The notes: generated from the letters alone by a model not told the origin. A stretch of 64,000 bases of DNA from Laburnicola sp. R22_1 (GCA_014281115.1 JACONQ010000003.1:1054001-1118000), one strand, 5' to 3'; counted from the first letter of the stretch, positions 34,302 through 45,721 are shown. Numbers and translations: made by a program.

Positions 34302-36890
34302 TCATAGTACCTCGCCCACAATCTTTGCTGCCTCCTTGTATGTTGTGAGCAGCTTTTCGCACTTCTCGCGCTCGGCCTTGATGGTGTCGTCCTCGTAGAG
34401 AAGCTCCTGGAAGAGATCATCCTTGTACAGTTCACTGACCAGCCTGTTCTGGACAGCGTCCTTGGAATGGTTCACCAACAGGTGCATAACGGCTTTGGGT
34501 ACCTGGTCTGCGATTGTTTCGCGGACAATGTTAAAGTAAGAAGAGATGAGACGACGGATGAGTTCCGTCTCTAGCGCTTCGCGCTCAGTCATGGCTGGTG
34601 CAGAATCGGCATCCGAGGGCTATTCGAGGGTCAGCGTTGCATGTAGAAGGCACTCAAGAGACGCTTACGAATCCGCCGTCAAAAGTATCTTTGACTGGGC
34701 TGGTATAATCATCATCATCATCTGGTAACATCTCCAATACGTGAGCGGGTTGCCGAGTGTCACCTCTCCGGAAGCTATGAGAAATGCTAGGCTCGATGTT
34801 TTGGCTGACATGTCGGCTCCCAGGTCGGCTCTCCAAGGGATTTGGGTACGTTGGGGTACCGTCCTTGCCGAAGAAGTAATTCAAGAAGCTATCGCGCGCT
34901 GATCCGGAACCGCCCAGTGGCGGGGGTGAGCGTGCTCGATTGCCGTTGAGGGCGCCGGATATGTGGGAGCCGTTCAACAAGCGCCCAACTGCTGGTGACA
35001 TGCTGCGACTCGCTTGCGGTTGGTGTTTTCGAAGGGGCAGGGCTTTATCTGTCACCCCGTCCTTCTCTTCCTCAACCTCGGCCCCCTCGCCGTTGACTGC
35101 ATTCAGCTCCTTTAATCTTCGTCGCTCGCGCTTTTTCCGCTCAGCGTCATAGGCAAGCTTCTTCTCCCGTTGTTCCTTGTCGTTGATCACGGATGACATC
35201 GCAGCCGCTGCGCCGAGGAAGTTGGGGTGGTTGGTGTTGATGTATGCGCGTTGAATGTCGATGAGTGATCCAACATAGGTCGAACAAGGGCCGAGGCGTT
35301 CACGCAAAAGGTCGGAAACCACTTCAATTAGCTTGCCTTGTAATCGGGGGTATCGAGTCAACTCCGTTGACCCGCATGTGTGGCATATCTTTATAAGCTC
35401 TTCGTATACGAGTTCAACACAGCGTTGACTGGGTATCTCCAAAAGCTTGATTTGGGGCTTCACAAGAAGATCGAATGCCAGCTCCGGGACGAAGAGGCTA
35501 GGACGCGGGCCCGTGGAGTTTCGAATAGCCGTTCGGATGTCTAGCACAGTGAGATTCTGGGTGGGATCTACCTGTTCCAGAGAGTTTCCAAAGACCGAGT
35601 TGAAGATATAATAGATCCTAGCACCTCCGCATAATTCCTTTGTCGAGATCTCCGCAGAAGTACCGTCGATGGAGGCGATAAAAGACGAAGCGAAGCGGGT
35701 CATCAGTTGCAAGATTAGCGAGCCGCGATGTTCTTTGCCGGTGAATGCCGCGTCACCGTAACTCGCAAGTTCTTGCTGAGTCTGCCCCATTAGGGTGTTC
35801 AGTCGAGCCTTGATATCCGGTAGGCGATCCCGAATGTGGGACATGAGCGTCTGGTTGAGACTCTTTGCGAGGAATTGCGTGCCGCATCGGTTCGCCATGT
35901 TCCTATAGGCCGGGTGATGCCTGAAGAAATCGCGCTCTGCCGAAAGGGCGTCCGACAGTGACTTGCCACTCTGAATGTCCTGCTGCGACCGGTTGACAAT
36001 GCCAATAAAGCCGAGCTTGAGTGGGTAGACACGCCCGGAGAGAATATCCAAAGCGTTGGTCCCATGGTCCATCAGATCGAGCTTTGTGAGCACTCCAATG
36101 GTTCTCTTCCCCATCGGGTCGACATGTCTGGCGAGTTTCAGAGCTTCTGAATTGACGAGATCAACGTTTGCGGGTGAGACGGCGAGAATGACGCTGTTGG
36201 GCTTCGCAATGTACTCGGTGATGAGGTTACGGGTCTGCTTCTCGATATCGGTAGGCTGGTCGCCGATGGGTACCTGCAGCTGTTAGCTTGGTCGGGGTCC
36301 TGGGCGTTCCTCCACACACCTTTGTCAGCCCCGGCAGATCGACCAACGTCAAGCTCAACACATGCGGTGAATAGATCTTGAGATTGATGGGTTGTCGGTT
36401 GATGCCCTTGTTGTTGCCAGCTATCCTAGATGTCTCGGCCTCGATTTCGCGCTTAACCTCGGCGAAGTCGTAGAACCGCCGCCCAGGATGATGCAAGAAC
36501 TCGCCCCATTCCTGCTGTCCTGCTACGCTGGCGGGTGTGTGCGGAATGTGCACTTCGTCGTGGTCGGGCTTGTCTTCGCGATCGCTCGGTAGGTTGATGA
36601 GTTGCAGGATCAGTGGCCGGCGCGTGACGATGCCGCTTCCTCGAGGCAGGAAGTCTCTACCGACGATGTTCTCGAGAACGGAGGACTTTCCGGATGATTG
36701 TGATCCGACGACGACCTAGCAGCATCAGCGCCATGGCCCATACTTATGTACACAGCTCAGGAGCAACAGCTCTCGGGTGGGGCAAACCTACGATCTGGGG
36801 CAAATCTAGGGAGTCATTGCCAATGGTGTTGAAGACGAGGTCCTGCAAGCGGTTGACCACGTTGAGCAGCTCCTCACCCAGCGACGCCAT
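34302..36890 (-). CDS. DNM1: Dynamin-related GTPase Dnm1 (mitochondrial/peroxisomal fission)
   Basis: Self-assembling GTPase that constricts mitochondria and peroxisomes. Four exons, 36792-36890, 36320-36715, 34669-36273 and 34302-34619, in phase, give 805 residues. The N-terminus ([20 protein letters not shown]) is diagnostic of Dnm1 rather than Vps1. GTPase motifs: G1 GSQSSGKS at 37-44, G3 DLPG at 159-162, G4 TKLD at 228-231. The stalk is followed by a Ser/Pro-rich variable B-insert (about 540-700, with [12 protein letters not shown]), then the GTPase effector domain in the last exon (ERE...[20 protein letters not shown]). If the last intron is retained, the protein would stop shortly after FDGGF. 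The length matches fungal Dnm1 (about 800) better than Vps1 (about 700). Confidence 0.95.
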
Positions 36891-38255
36891 GGCGCTGGCC
36901 GGTCTATGGTCGGCTTCTCCTGGGGGGGTCGATCTTGTTCAAACAAGTAAACAAGAGGCGCCCCTGCCGCGGTCGAGGGCTACAACGGCAGCAGCGCGTA
37001 GACTGTGCTGTCGAGAATGGATCGAGGGCGAGCGAGGAGTGCGAGCGGGCCCGCGTTGGTTGGGCTTCGACGTGCAGTCGTCTTTGGGGGTTGCAATGCA
37101 GATTCGTCGTCATGCGAACCAGCCAGACCAAGGCTTGGCCGGTTCAAATGTTAGCTCCATGTGTCACGTGCCAGTCCAGGCGTCCGAGGGCAGCCCTGCA
37201 GGACCCCACACCTGCAGCGCTCCCTGGCCTTTCGTTTCATCCGCCCACCTCTACGCATAAAGGAGACGGCGGCCACTTCCCATACAGACTCGTCAGCCTG
37301 GTCGCCAGCACCGCAGTCGTTTGCGGCATCTTTGAATTTGCCGTCATTCCAGCCCGCCCAGGCATCCGTCCTGGATGTGCAGATGACCCCGAGCCCTGGA
37401 GAGATCCTAGGCAGATGACCATGCCCCCAACATCGTCGTCTGTGGATCTTGATCCACCTGAAGGGAACCATTTGTCAAACACGTGGTCACCGTTGTTCGT
37501 TGCTTGATTCATCTTCTACCTGGTCTTATCCGCACAGATATCATGGCAGAATATTATATACACGAATAGCACCCCAAGACGCCGTTCAGATTCAAATGTT
37601 TTTCCAAGTTTATCTTGTCTAAAATTATGGTCAATCTTTCACGACTTCGTCCGCGGGTCTTTGCGAGAATTGCTGCACTTCCTGAAGAATGAACATCCGG
37701 CTGATGACTTTCTGGTCTGCACAATGCACCCAGATGTCCCTCACCGCTCCATCCTCGCGCCAAAGCAACCGTCTCCGATAAAAGATATGGCATTTAGGAA
37801 TACCTCCAGGAATTTCGTAGACAAGCGGTTAGATCACGGTAGGCCACTCGTTCCAACATCGCAATTTCTCTACAGGTTAGACTTCTAGCGTGAACGTCAT
37901 GTACGAAGCCAACGGAACGCTAGACTTGGGAGAGACGCTATCAATGCCACATATACAATCTTTCACCCAGTCTGATCAACACGAAGATCGACATATGGCT
38001 AACCGAAGGCTCCATCGGGAGGTGAAGAAAATTTGCAGTGAAAGAGCTACCGTTTTCTCAAAGACTACAATTCACTCCAGTGGTTGCCGATACACACGAG
38101 GTTGCTTTCATACGGCCTTCACCTACGCGCCAAGCCTTTGGCGTTTGCAAATACCACTGACCAGCTTGACCTTCTATTCAACTTCCACACACCCACACTC
38201 CCCCCACAAACACTCTCGATGGGAACCTTCTTCCTCTACTGAATTATCACGCAAA
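36891..38255. other. Divergent intergenic region DNM1 / repeat protein
   Basis: About 1.37 kb. The DNM1-proximal half is GC-rich with several overlapping open frames on both strands that lack any recognisable domain and look like chance frames. The distal part is the promoter of the repeat-protein gene, with a C-rich pyrimidine leader near 38190-38215. Confidence 0.45.
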
Positions 38256-38888
38256 ATGACGCCCAACAACAATCTCGCTCCCTCCAAGGTATTCCATGCC
38301 AACTGCAGGTGTTAATACAAATGGCGTGAGCTAACAAGTTGCAGTCCAAAGTCAAGGCCGAGGAGCACGTCGAGCGCAACACGTCTCCGAAGAAAGCCCC
38401 CTCCACTTCAGACAACCTCGCATTTGGAGTAAGTCTCGTGCCTTAGAACGTCACGAGATGTACTAACTTGATAATTAGATGTTCGCTAATCTACCCATCC
38501 GCACCGAAATGCCAACAGCTACTGCTAAGAAAGATAGGAACACCGGACAACTCTCCCCTCCAAAGGACGGCAGCAAGATGTTTGACAATCTGCCCGTCCG
38601 CACCAAACAGCCGACAGCTGCCACCAAGGAGGACACAAAGGCCGGACCACTCTCCCTTTCAGAGGACGGCAGCAAGATGTTCCACAATCTGTCCGTCCGC
38701 ACCAAACAGCCTACAGCTGCCACCAAGGAGGATAAAAAGGTCAGACCCATCTCCTCGTCAATGTACGGTAGTAATGCTAATTACACACCTAGGTCGTATC
38801 TCAAGAGGAGCCCGCCATGTCTTCAAAGGACCTCAGGGATATGCTTGCCGATGGCTGGGCTCACTTCAATGAGAGAACGGGTCGCTAG
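38256..38888 (+). CDS. Hypothetical protein with three 33-residue tandem repeats
   Basis: I derive four exons, 38256-38288, 38345-38428, 38479-38739 and 38793-38888, which stay in phase and give 157 residues; branch points ctaac or ctaat precede each acceptor. Exon 3 consists almost entirely of tandem repeats of 33 residues (99 nt): unit 1 starts MFANLPIRTEMPTATAKKD, unit 2 MFDNLPVRTKQPTAATKED, unit 3 MFHNLSVRTKQPTAATKED. Units end DGSK. Exon 4 encodes a short tail with SSKDLRDMLADGWAHF. If the last intron is instead read through, the frame continues to 38973 with an unconvincing tail. The protein is basic, polar and without signal peptide or membrane helix. I recognise no family and do not propose a function. 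Confidence 0.7.
38479..38775 (+). repeat. Coding tandem repeat, three units of 99 bp
   Basis: Unit boundaries fall at 38479, 38578 and 38677, each beginning ATGTTC or ATGTTT. Units 2 and 3 are closer to each other than to unit 1. Part of the third unit would lie in the proposed last intron, so splicing may truncate it. Confidence 0.85.
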
Positions 38889-39694
38889 AAGCCGATTGTG
38901 GGGGCTTCTACGAGGCATACAAACTCTACTCGTCGGGTTTGCCGCGAAGCCGCTGAATTCGGCCGTCAACTAAGAAGGTTGTCTCAGTATTTATGATTTG
39001 TTAGCTGCTTTCGAGTGTATGCCCGTTGATCCTGAAAGCATTATCAGGAAGAAAGCGGGATCTGGACTAAGGCGGCCGTTAAGCTCCGCATGCGATTTGC
39101 CAGGATATGCAAGTCTAGCCACAGCATGCTACTGTTGAGGCAACAGATTGAGGTAAGAACGGGCGACCTGGAAAGCCTGTTCGAAGGAGCAACCCCGCTG
39201 CGACGGGAGATTTCTGGGCTATCTTCCTGGGGCATTGAGCCTGTGGTTTTGCGAAATACACCTTCAAACATATACCATCATACCGGCTTCGTTTCATGCG
39301 CCACATGCTGTACTTCTAGTAGTATGAAGCCACTCCTTTTTGAAATGGTCCAAGATCGAATCTGATCTTTAGCGCTTGCGCCTAAACTTCTCCATGCAAA
39401 AACTCTCACCAGGCAGCTTCTCAACGCAACCTCCTCACAAGATTATAAGTATATAATACAATCACCAACAACAACAGCAGCAGCATCAAGCAAAGTCAAG
39501 AATCAAACCAGTCGTAAAGCTCTTCCAATTAACTTATTCTACGCTACAATAGTAAAGACTGACATGTCATCATATGGAGACCCATTATATCCAAGCAAAA
39601 TGAGATCCAAAGCAAAATCCAATCACATTTGAACTTTTTCTTGCCCAGGGTTCATCATGTCTCCCTCAGAGGAAGCTTCGACGAGAGCTAGCAT
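38889..39694. other. Convergent intergenic region
   Basis: About 800 bp between the ends of the repeat-protein and PIR-like genes. Contains a CAA/CAG-rich patch near 39460-39490 (caacaacaacagcagcagca) and no supported gene. Confidence 0.45.
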
Positions 39695-40437
39695 TCAGCA
39701 ATGTGCCCGCTGTTCAAGTCGGCAGGTCAGAGCTGCCGGGTCATTTAATATTCCTTGCCGTCTTTCTAGCCGTCCCTTGCCGTGTCCCTTGTTTTCATGC
39801 TTGTTGTCCTTGGGGTGCTCCTTTTTCGGTTGATGAGCGGGCTGATAAGAAGCGGGCTGAGAGGGAGCATGCTGTGGTGGTGCTGGGGCAGGTGGTGCTG
39901 GTGCTGGGGGTTGAGGCGCAGGCTGAGGAGCGCCTGGCTGATCGCCGGCACCGCAAGCCTGGCCAACGCCCAATGTGATTTCGACACATTTGGCTTGTCC
40001 AGATGCAGGCTGAGCGTACATGTTGTACTCGCCGTTATCGTTGACCGGGCAAGCGTAGAACTTGGAGTTTCCGTTGTAGGTCACAGAACCTCCGTTGATA
40101 GCGAAGCCGTTGGTTGGGCTCGCCCCAGCGTCACATTGGAACTATTTTGGAACTCATCAGCATCGAATTGGAACTGTGATAGAAGGAAACCAACCTGAGT
40201 GGTGGGAGGAGTGAGAATGCATCCACGACCATTGGCGTCAGTGAACCCGCCATTGCCATCGAGGCAGAAGCAGGAGGCACCGTGACCACCACCGACGCGG
40301 ACTTGTCCGTCATCCAACTGGCCGAGAATCCCGGACGCGCCGCCTGAGGCTTGAAGCTGCACGCACTGCTGGCTCTGACGAACTGCCAGGGCTGAAGAGC
40401 CCACGGCGAAAACGAATGGTGTTACAGCGTATCCCAT
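39695..40437 (-). CDS. PIR-like cell wall protein with Pro-rich tail
   Basis: Two exons, 40195-40437 and 39695-40141, across a 53-nt intron with donor gttggt, give 229 residues. A signal peptide (MGYAVTPFVFAVGSSALA) precedes a segment resembling the PIR unit (GILGQLDDGQVRVGG), whose glutamine is used in yeast Pir proteins for alkali-labile linkage to beta-1,3-glucan. The following domain, with FQCDAGASPTNGFAINGG and TYNGNSKFYACPV, is the conserved C-terminal fold of fungal PIR-like proteins. A Pro/Ala/Gln-rich stretch and a Lys/His-rich segment follow, then a dibasic LERRQ site close to the end, possibly for Kex2 cleavage. No GPI signal is seen. Expected in the cell wall. Confidence 0.83.
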
Positions 40438-41877
40438 TTTGACAAATGAACAAGACTAAACGAGAGGCTTGTTGAGGGTGTCATCTTGTGAAGCAGAAAA
40501 CGATGAATTCAAGTGAGCTTCAAAGGACACAGTCTTATAGTACATGAGTATACGCCGGTCAAGAACTAATCGAACTCCAAGCTGCACTTCGCAACTTGCG
40601 GATGACATTGATATTTCCGGGGGTTGCACCGTGCATTTTCAGAGATCCACTTTATGCGCCATATTCATCCTCATTTGGAGATAATATTGTCGATAGTTCA
40701 TTTGCTTCAACCCTTCAACGGTCCTCTCAAGTAACATTTTTGATGCCATTGGCTGAAACCATAAAAACAATATATAAAATGTGCGCAGGTGGAGCATCGA
40801 AGCAGGTACGCGAAGATAATTCCGTGATAGGATTTCCTGGTACCTGAGGGTAAAGTGTGGAGCAGGTGTTCGTCGGTGGATAACCATTGTAGATCGATGT
40901 ACCTGGACCGATTATTCGGAACGTGCGGGAGTACCCACCTAGGTAGTGACGATAGAACGGATAAAATGGAAGCACCGTTGACGACATTCTTAAGGTTCTA
41001 GAACAAATGCAAACATCATCATATCACAAGCGTGCTGCTCTTGTTTGAGTCTAGAGTTGAGGAATGGGAAGGAGGCCATTGAATAATGCGTCTATTGTCA
41101 AGAGAGCAACACTCATCGTTTTAGTATTCGCTAACTGACGTAGATCAATCGAGCAAATTGGTATCAGGAACGCAACACGGGCTGCATAATGTTCACTGGG
41201 CAGTAAGTACGCACCGCAAGGACGAAACATAGAGAATGATCCTCCTTTACAAGAACAGTGGGTACAACCCACATCCCCGAAAGGACGTAGAACATCGACG
41301 ACACAGATGCACCGGCATCTTTTTGTTTGGCAACTGTCAGTGGCGTTGGGTGAAGCCGTTAGGAGCCAGCCTAGGGAGGCGTCGTTCCGTTGGTTGCTCC
41401 TTGTTGGGAGCTATATCGTGGGGAAAATGTGGCGTAAACATTTACGACCATGTTAGTTCGCTCTCCAGGCCGAAAGAGAAGAGTAGGTAAAGTACCGTAG
41501 ATTGCGTAGAGAACCGTGTCATCCGATCCAATTGCTTTGTGCTCGGGGCCAGGCAAGCACAATAGTGGCATGTTGAAGATTACCGCTTTTACCGAATGCT
41601 CTACTTGTGTGAAGCTGAACATCTCACAAAGGTAATGGAGAGTGCCTGAGTACGTGTGAATGTGTTCAATCAGAGTGTGGTCTAGGCTGATCTGCAAATG
41701 AGACAACGGTGACGTAAGAAACGTGGGAAAGGGCAAGACCTCACGCGACGGCTCCTTCTCACGATTTCACCCACGCACACACTCAATTGATACATTCCAA
41801 CATCGAATTCTACGTAAGTTCCGGGAGCGCGTTGGGCCACACTTGTACACAACCTCGACAGCTTCGTTGGACCAAAG
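40438..41877. other. Divergent intergenic region, no supported gene
   Basis: About 1.44 kb between the PIR-like gene start and the PEBP gene start. It has short frames only, one acctaggta word near 40940, and no recognisable RNA or repeat. Both promoters lie here. Confidence 0.45.
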
Positions 41878-42701
41878 ATGCGAGCACACGCGGCGTTCCT
41901 CGCACTAGCTAGCTTCGGCTCAGCGATTGCACTCCCAACCGAACAACAACCTCTCAGAGACATTGCTTCAGGCAGTGTCCAGAAAGTCCGAGCAGAGTAC
42001 GCGCACCTCTTTTTACCATGATGTCCAGGCTATGCAGGCTAATCGTATGTTAGACTCAAAAAAGCGGAGATTATACCCACAGGTGAGTACATTGCTACCC
42101 TCGAACACACTTGTGCAAACTAACATGCGCCCAAGTGATTGACGACTTTCTGCCACCACTAACACTCTCCGTTTCGTGGAAGAAGGCGAGCGCCGACCTC
42201 GGTAATACCATCAAACCCAAGAAGCTGCAAAGCCAACCTACAGTCACTCTGCACGATATAGCAGACACAGATGGCTTGTCCACTTCCGACATGAGCTATG
42301 TCGTCACGCTCACTGACCCGGACGCGCCTTCGCGCGACGATCCTAAATGGTCGGAAATGTGCCACTGGATTGCAGCCAACGTTTCTCTCGCTGAGAAAAC
42401 TGTCTCGATTCTTCCCATCCCATTCTTCGGCGCTGATGAGTACGAAACGGCAAGTGGCCCAGACGATGTAATGGAATACAAGCCACCTGGACCACCCGAG
42501 AAGACGGGCAAGCATCGTTACGTGTTCCTCGTCTTTGCACCCAAGAACGGCACGACGGAGCCGTTGCATTTGACTCAGCCGAAAGACAGGCAGCATTGGG
42601 GAACAGGAGAGGAGGGGGGCGGAGTGAGGGATTGGGCGCAGCAGAATGGGTTGTTGCCTGTTGGAGCCAATTTCATCTACTCGCAGCACAAGAAGCAGTG
42701 A
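41878..42701 (+). CDS. Secreted phosphatidylethanolamine-binding-like protein (PEBP)
   Basis: PEBP/Tfs1 family; relatives bind anionic ligands and some inhibit carboxypeptidase Y or act in signalling. Three exons, 41878-41996, 42054-42082 and 42136-42701, in phase, give 237 residues. The second exon is only 29 nt and restores the conserved KKAEIIPTVIDDF. A signal peptide (MRAHAAFLALASFGSAIA) makes this an extracytoplasmic or vacuolar member. PEBP signatures are present: LTDPDAPSRDDPKWSEMCHW for the ligand pocket, PPGPPEKTGKHRYVFLVF, and the C-terminal helix region GLLPVGANFI. It converges on the GPI-type protein gene 217 bp away. Confidence 0.9.
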
Positions 42702-42918
42702 GCTAGTCGTCTCACCTGTTGTTCGTTCTGGGAGAAACGTCAAGTCAACAGAACGATTGCTACATGGAGTCGTGTGTCGTTGGATGTTCGTTATTTGTTC
42801 CGGTTCGTTCCAGAACGCCCACTGCTATGGTATTGCAGTCCTTTGTGTTCCTTTTTCAGCGTCCGCACAGTTTTATAACAGACTGAGGTTTATTCATCTC
42901 TTCCGCTGTGAAGTCCCA

Positions 42919-43368
42919 CTACACCAAGAACACACCCGCAGCCCCAGCCATCGCCCCCGCCAACCCGAGCTTCACGTACCCTCTCGGCCCCGCCTGACCA
43001 GTAAAAACATCCGCAGTATTCGACGCAGTAGCTTCCGCGTTACTACTCGAGCTCCTTCTCGACTCCGTCACCGATGACGAAGTGTATGGTTTGGGCGGCG
43101 ACGCCAAAAGCAGAGTACCATCCGCAGTCGGTGATGCAAGTGACACCGTAAACGTGAAGTCACCCGTTGGTAAGGCTTTAGTGCTCGCTTCTGGAGGCAC
43201 GAGCGTATCTGTGGAGGGAGAGAAGGATGCGAGGAGTGCAAGGGATGTCGATGGTGTTGCTGGCGGGATTGATGCAGTAGCTGAGGAGGGAGCGGATTGG
43301 GCTGAGGCGGAGGTCTTGAGGCCGAGGAGGGAGAGGAGTGTTGTTTTGCGGAGGAATTGTTTGCGCAT
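42919..43368 (-). CDS. Small Ser/Thr-rich GPI-type surface protein
   Basis: A single-exon frame; the start at 43368 (MRKQFL, 149 residues) is preferred over an in-frame Met three codons upstream. A basic N-terminus and hydrophobic stretch (TTLLSLLGLKTSASA) form a signal peptide. The body is rich in Ser, Thr, Pro and Ala with likely O-glycosylation. The C-terminus is a hydrophobic Ala/Gly segment (KLGLAGAMAGAAGVFLV), as in GPI-anchor addition signals. No domain is recognised; a wall or plasma-membrane surface protein is the best inference. Confidence 0.7.
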   Translation of the reverse strand: MRKQFLRKTTLLSLLGLKTSASAQSAPSSATASIPPATPSTSLALLASFSPSTDTLVPPEASTKALPTGDFTFTVSLASPTADGTLLLASPPKPYTSSSVTESRRSSSSNAEATASNTADVFTGQAGPRGYVKLGLAGAMAGAAGVFLV

Positions 43369-43641
43369 GGTGTGCACTGTGTAGCTCTAGGTTGGTGGTG
43401 AATAATTGATGTGACAATAATGAGGCTCTTCCGGGGGATTGTTAGGGTCTGAGTTGGAGGTTTCTAAGTGCGGTATGACGAGTCGATGGTGTTGGTGCGT
43501 GGTTTTGTTTAAACTTTAGGGAAGGTGCGTTTGCATGCGAAGCCACCACCGCCGCCAATAGGACCGGACAGAGGCCAGACTGTGTTTGTTGGCACCAACA
43601 TCCACAAATTACATCACGACCAAAGTTTAAACTTCTCACAA

Positions 43642-44487
43642 ATGAGGCCGACGAGAGACGAAACAGCACGTTACCTACACCACATGGTCGATCGCACACC
43701 ACCTCATTCGCTGCCTTGCGACCTCTACACGCAGATACAGCACGTCACCAAGACGACGAACGCCGCGCTGCTACACGCCCACCGTAGCTACTTTAAAAGT
43801 TTTGTGGAGGAGAACATGCTCGGAGACTTCTCCGGCTCCCCACAGACAGGCGAGGAGGTTGCTCTAGACTACTGCAGGCGAATGAAGCAAATTATATGCT
43901 CGCGGAACCGGACCGCTAGCGTCATGCAGGCGGGCAGCCTGCAGATGACTTTTACACACCGGTCAGAGCGAACTTCAGCGCTGAGCGTGGCCGGTATCGC
44001 TCCTTTTTTGTTGTGTAATGGAGAACTCCATGTTTGGATGTATGTGCCTGAGTGGAGTCTGGGGGCGGGCAAGGCAGGTCAGGCGATGGGTGTTTGCGCC
44101 CGGTGTTTCATACACAACGATCCAGCGGCTAAGAGTTTAATTGGTGAGGTGGGTGGTTTGCGCGCTGAGATGAGTGAGGCGCATCATCAGAGATTGCAAC
44201 AATATATTATCTTTCATGCGATTCAGAACGCAAAGCTGACATGTACAGGACACGGTTTGCGTCGGATGCTGGCCGCCGAAAATGTCACTTGGAAGCCTGG
44301 TACGGTGGTACCCGTGGACCTGTCCATCTGCCGCCCGTCGTGCGCGCATGCATGCCGTGACAGCTGCTTTGTTGAACTCCGGCTGTTGTGCACAGTGTTA
44401 CAGCTTCTGGTAAGAGAAACGTCTCTCGAATCTTGCAGGCGGCCTGTCGGCACATGGAAGGATGCGAGGAAGCAGGATTCTAGGTAA
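43642..44487 (+). CDS. Cysteine-rich orphan open reading frame
   Basis: An uninterrupted frame of 281 codons from Met 43642 (an in-frame Met at 43525 would add 39 residues with a Pro run). The length is unlikely by chance at this base composition, but I recognise no family. It has no signal peptide. Cysteines and histidines concentrate in two places, around VCARCFIHND and in the C-terminal part CRPSCAHACRDSCFVELRL, which could bind metal. There is no intron. The stop lies within the first unit of a 30-bp tandem duplication. It may be a lineage-specific gene, a remnant of one, or non-coding. Confidence 0.45.
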   Translation: MRPTRDETARYLHHMVDRTPPHSLPCDLYTQIQHVTKTTNAALLHAHRSYFKSFVEENMLGDFSGSPQTGEEVALDYCRRMKQIICSRNRTASVMQAGSLQMTFTHRSERTSALSVAGIAPFLLCNGELHVWMYVPEWSLGAGKAGQAMGVCARCFIHNDPAAKSLIGEVGGLRAEMSEAHHQRLQQYIIFHAIQNAKLTCTGHGLRRMLAAENVTWKPGTVVPVDLSICRPSCAHACRDSCFVELRLLCTVLQLLVRETSLESCRRPVGTWKDARKQDSR

Positions 44488-44527
44488 CCGGCTGAATGGA
44501 AGCAGGATTCTAGGTAACCGGCTGAAT
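44468..44527. repeat. Perfect 30-bp tandem duplication
   Basis: Two identical 30-bp units, 44468-44497 and 44498-44527, each beginning ggaagcaggattctaggtaa. The first contains the stop codon of the cysteine-rich frame. Perfect identity suggests a recent event. Confidence 0.95.
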
Positions 44528-44966
44528 GTCTTGTGAAACAGTCATTGATTATTATATGCAAGCTCATATGGGATCCTACTATGTCATCGCTCGTGTCGCG
44601 CAGAAGGAATGTACTACCATGGCAAACAGATGACAGTTGGCATTATGCATCACATCAGTCACACACGAAGCAGAGCAAGACAATATAGTTTTATGCGTTT
44701 TCAGACTGTCAGTCTGTCACCATCCCGCCCACTGTACACAGGCCGACCACGCGGTCTCCACCGGCGGCAAAAAGCACAAGGCCGAAAAAGAACAACACCC
44801 ATCCATCTGAACACCCAAGATCGAGCCAACAGCGCTTGTCGTGCCTCATGCAATTAGAGAAAAATATAAAGATCCTTCACATTATCCGGTGACCAATGCT
44901 AGAGGTGATATCATAAAAAGAACAGCGTAAACAGAAGGTTTGAAAGTGCACTGAAGGACGCTTATT
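44528..44966. other. Convergent intergenic region
   Basis: About 440 bp between the duplication and the end of the Knh1-like gene. Nothing recognisable; it should hold the 3' untranslated regions. Confidence 0.45.
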
Positions 44967-45721
44967 TTATGCGAGGTAGGCAACGGCGGCGGCGGCGCCC
45001 ATGAAGAGCGCAACCGGGTTGGAGCCGAAGACGGCGGCCGCGCCAGTGTTCTCGACTGGTGGCGGGCCGGCGGGGGTGCTGACAGACGACTCTGATGTGG
45101 TTGCTGAGGGAGCGGCAGTGGAGATGGTGCTGTTAACGCCATAGCTGGGCATGACGGAACCAGAGGAAGCAGTGCCGATGAGGGAGGTCATCATGGAGGT
45201 CTCGACGGAGGTGCTGACGGGGGTGGAGTATCCAGAAGAGGACTCGGTCATGGAGACGGTCATGGAAGCAGAGGAAGTCTCCATGCCGGTGGAGTATCCA
45301 GCAGAGGAAGAGGCGGAAGCAGAGGGCTCGACGCCGCTGCCGCCGCTCAGGCTGAACTGGCCGCTGTAGTTGGGCTCCGCGCCGGGTTGCTGGATCTCGA
45401 AAGCGTAGTCATCGCCATCGACAAGGTCGGAGGGAACAGTCCAGGAGAAAGTGCCGCCAGTGGCAGTGGCTGTTGGGCGAGTTAGTTCAGATGTTCCGTC
45501 ATTTTGCGGTACCAAAGCAACGTACTGGTCAGAGTCTGGAGCGTATCAAGGTCGGTGGAGGGACCCTTGCGCAGGATGATGGTGGTGGGGGCATCCTCGG
45601 GGGAGAAGGTGAGCTCGACGGTCTCGCCGGCGGTGACGCTGCTAGGCCACGAGTTGAACTCGACGGCGAAAGCGGCGGAGATGAGGGCAGCGCCCGAGAG
45701 AACAAGCTGGAAGAAACGCAT
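44967..45721 (-). CDS. Knh1-like Ser/Thr-rich GPI-anchored protein
   Basis: Two exons, 45526-45721 and 44967-45469, across a 56-nt intron with an aactaac branch point, give 232 residues. The signal peptide is MRFFQLVLSGAALISAAFA. The N-terminal beta-sandwich resembles the Kre9/Knh1-like domain of fungal GPI proteins: FNSWPSSVTAGETVELTF, then GGTFSWTVPSDLVDGDDYAF and NYSGQFSLSG. A long Ser/Thr/Met-rich stalk follows. The C-terminus (NTGAAAVFGSNPVALFMGAA) is a GPI signal, with the attachment site probably at the Asn/Gly near the start of that segment. It is expected at the plasma membrane or wall. The upstream 2 kb is unusually long and GC-rich. Confidence 0.88.

Noticed and set aside
34302..36890. 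Vps1 as an identity for the dynamin
   Set aside because: The N-terminal [12 protein letters not shown] signature, the long B-insert and the 805-residue length fit Dnm1 rather than Vps1.
36935..37507. Plus-strand frame of 190 codons next to the DNM1 start
   Set aside because: Shares its stretch with open frames on the other strand and has no domain; treated as a GC-rich promoter artefact.
38479..38775. CRISPR-like array
   Set aside because: The 99-bp units are in-frame coding repeats with no spacer pattern, in a eukaryotic genome.
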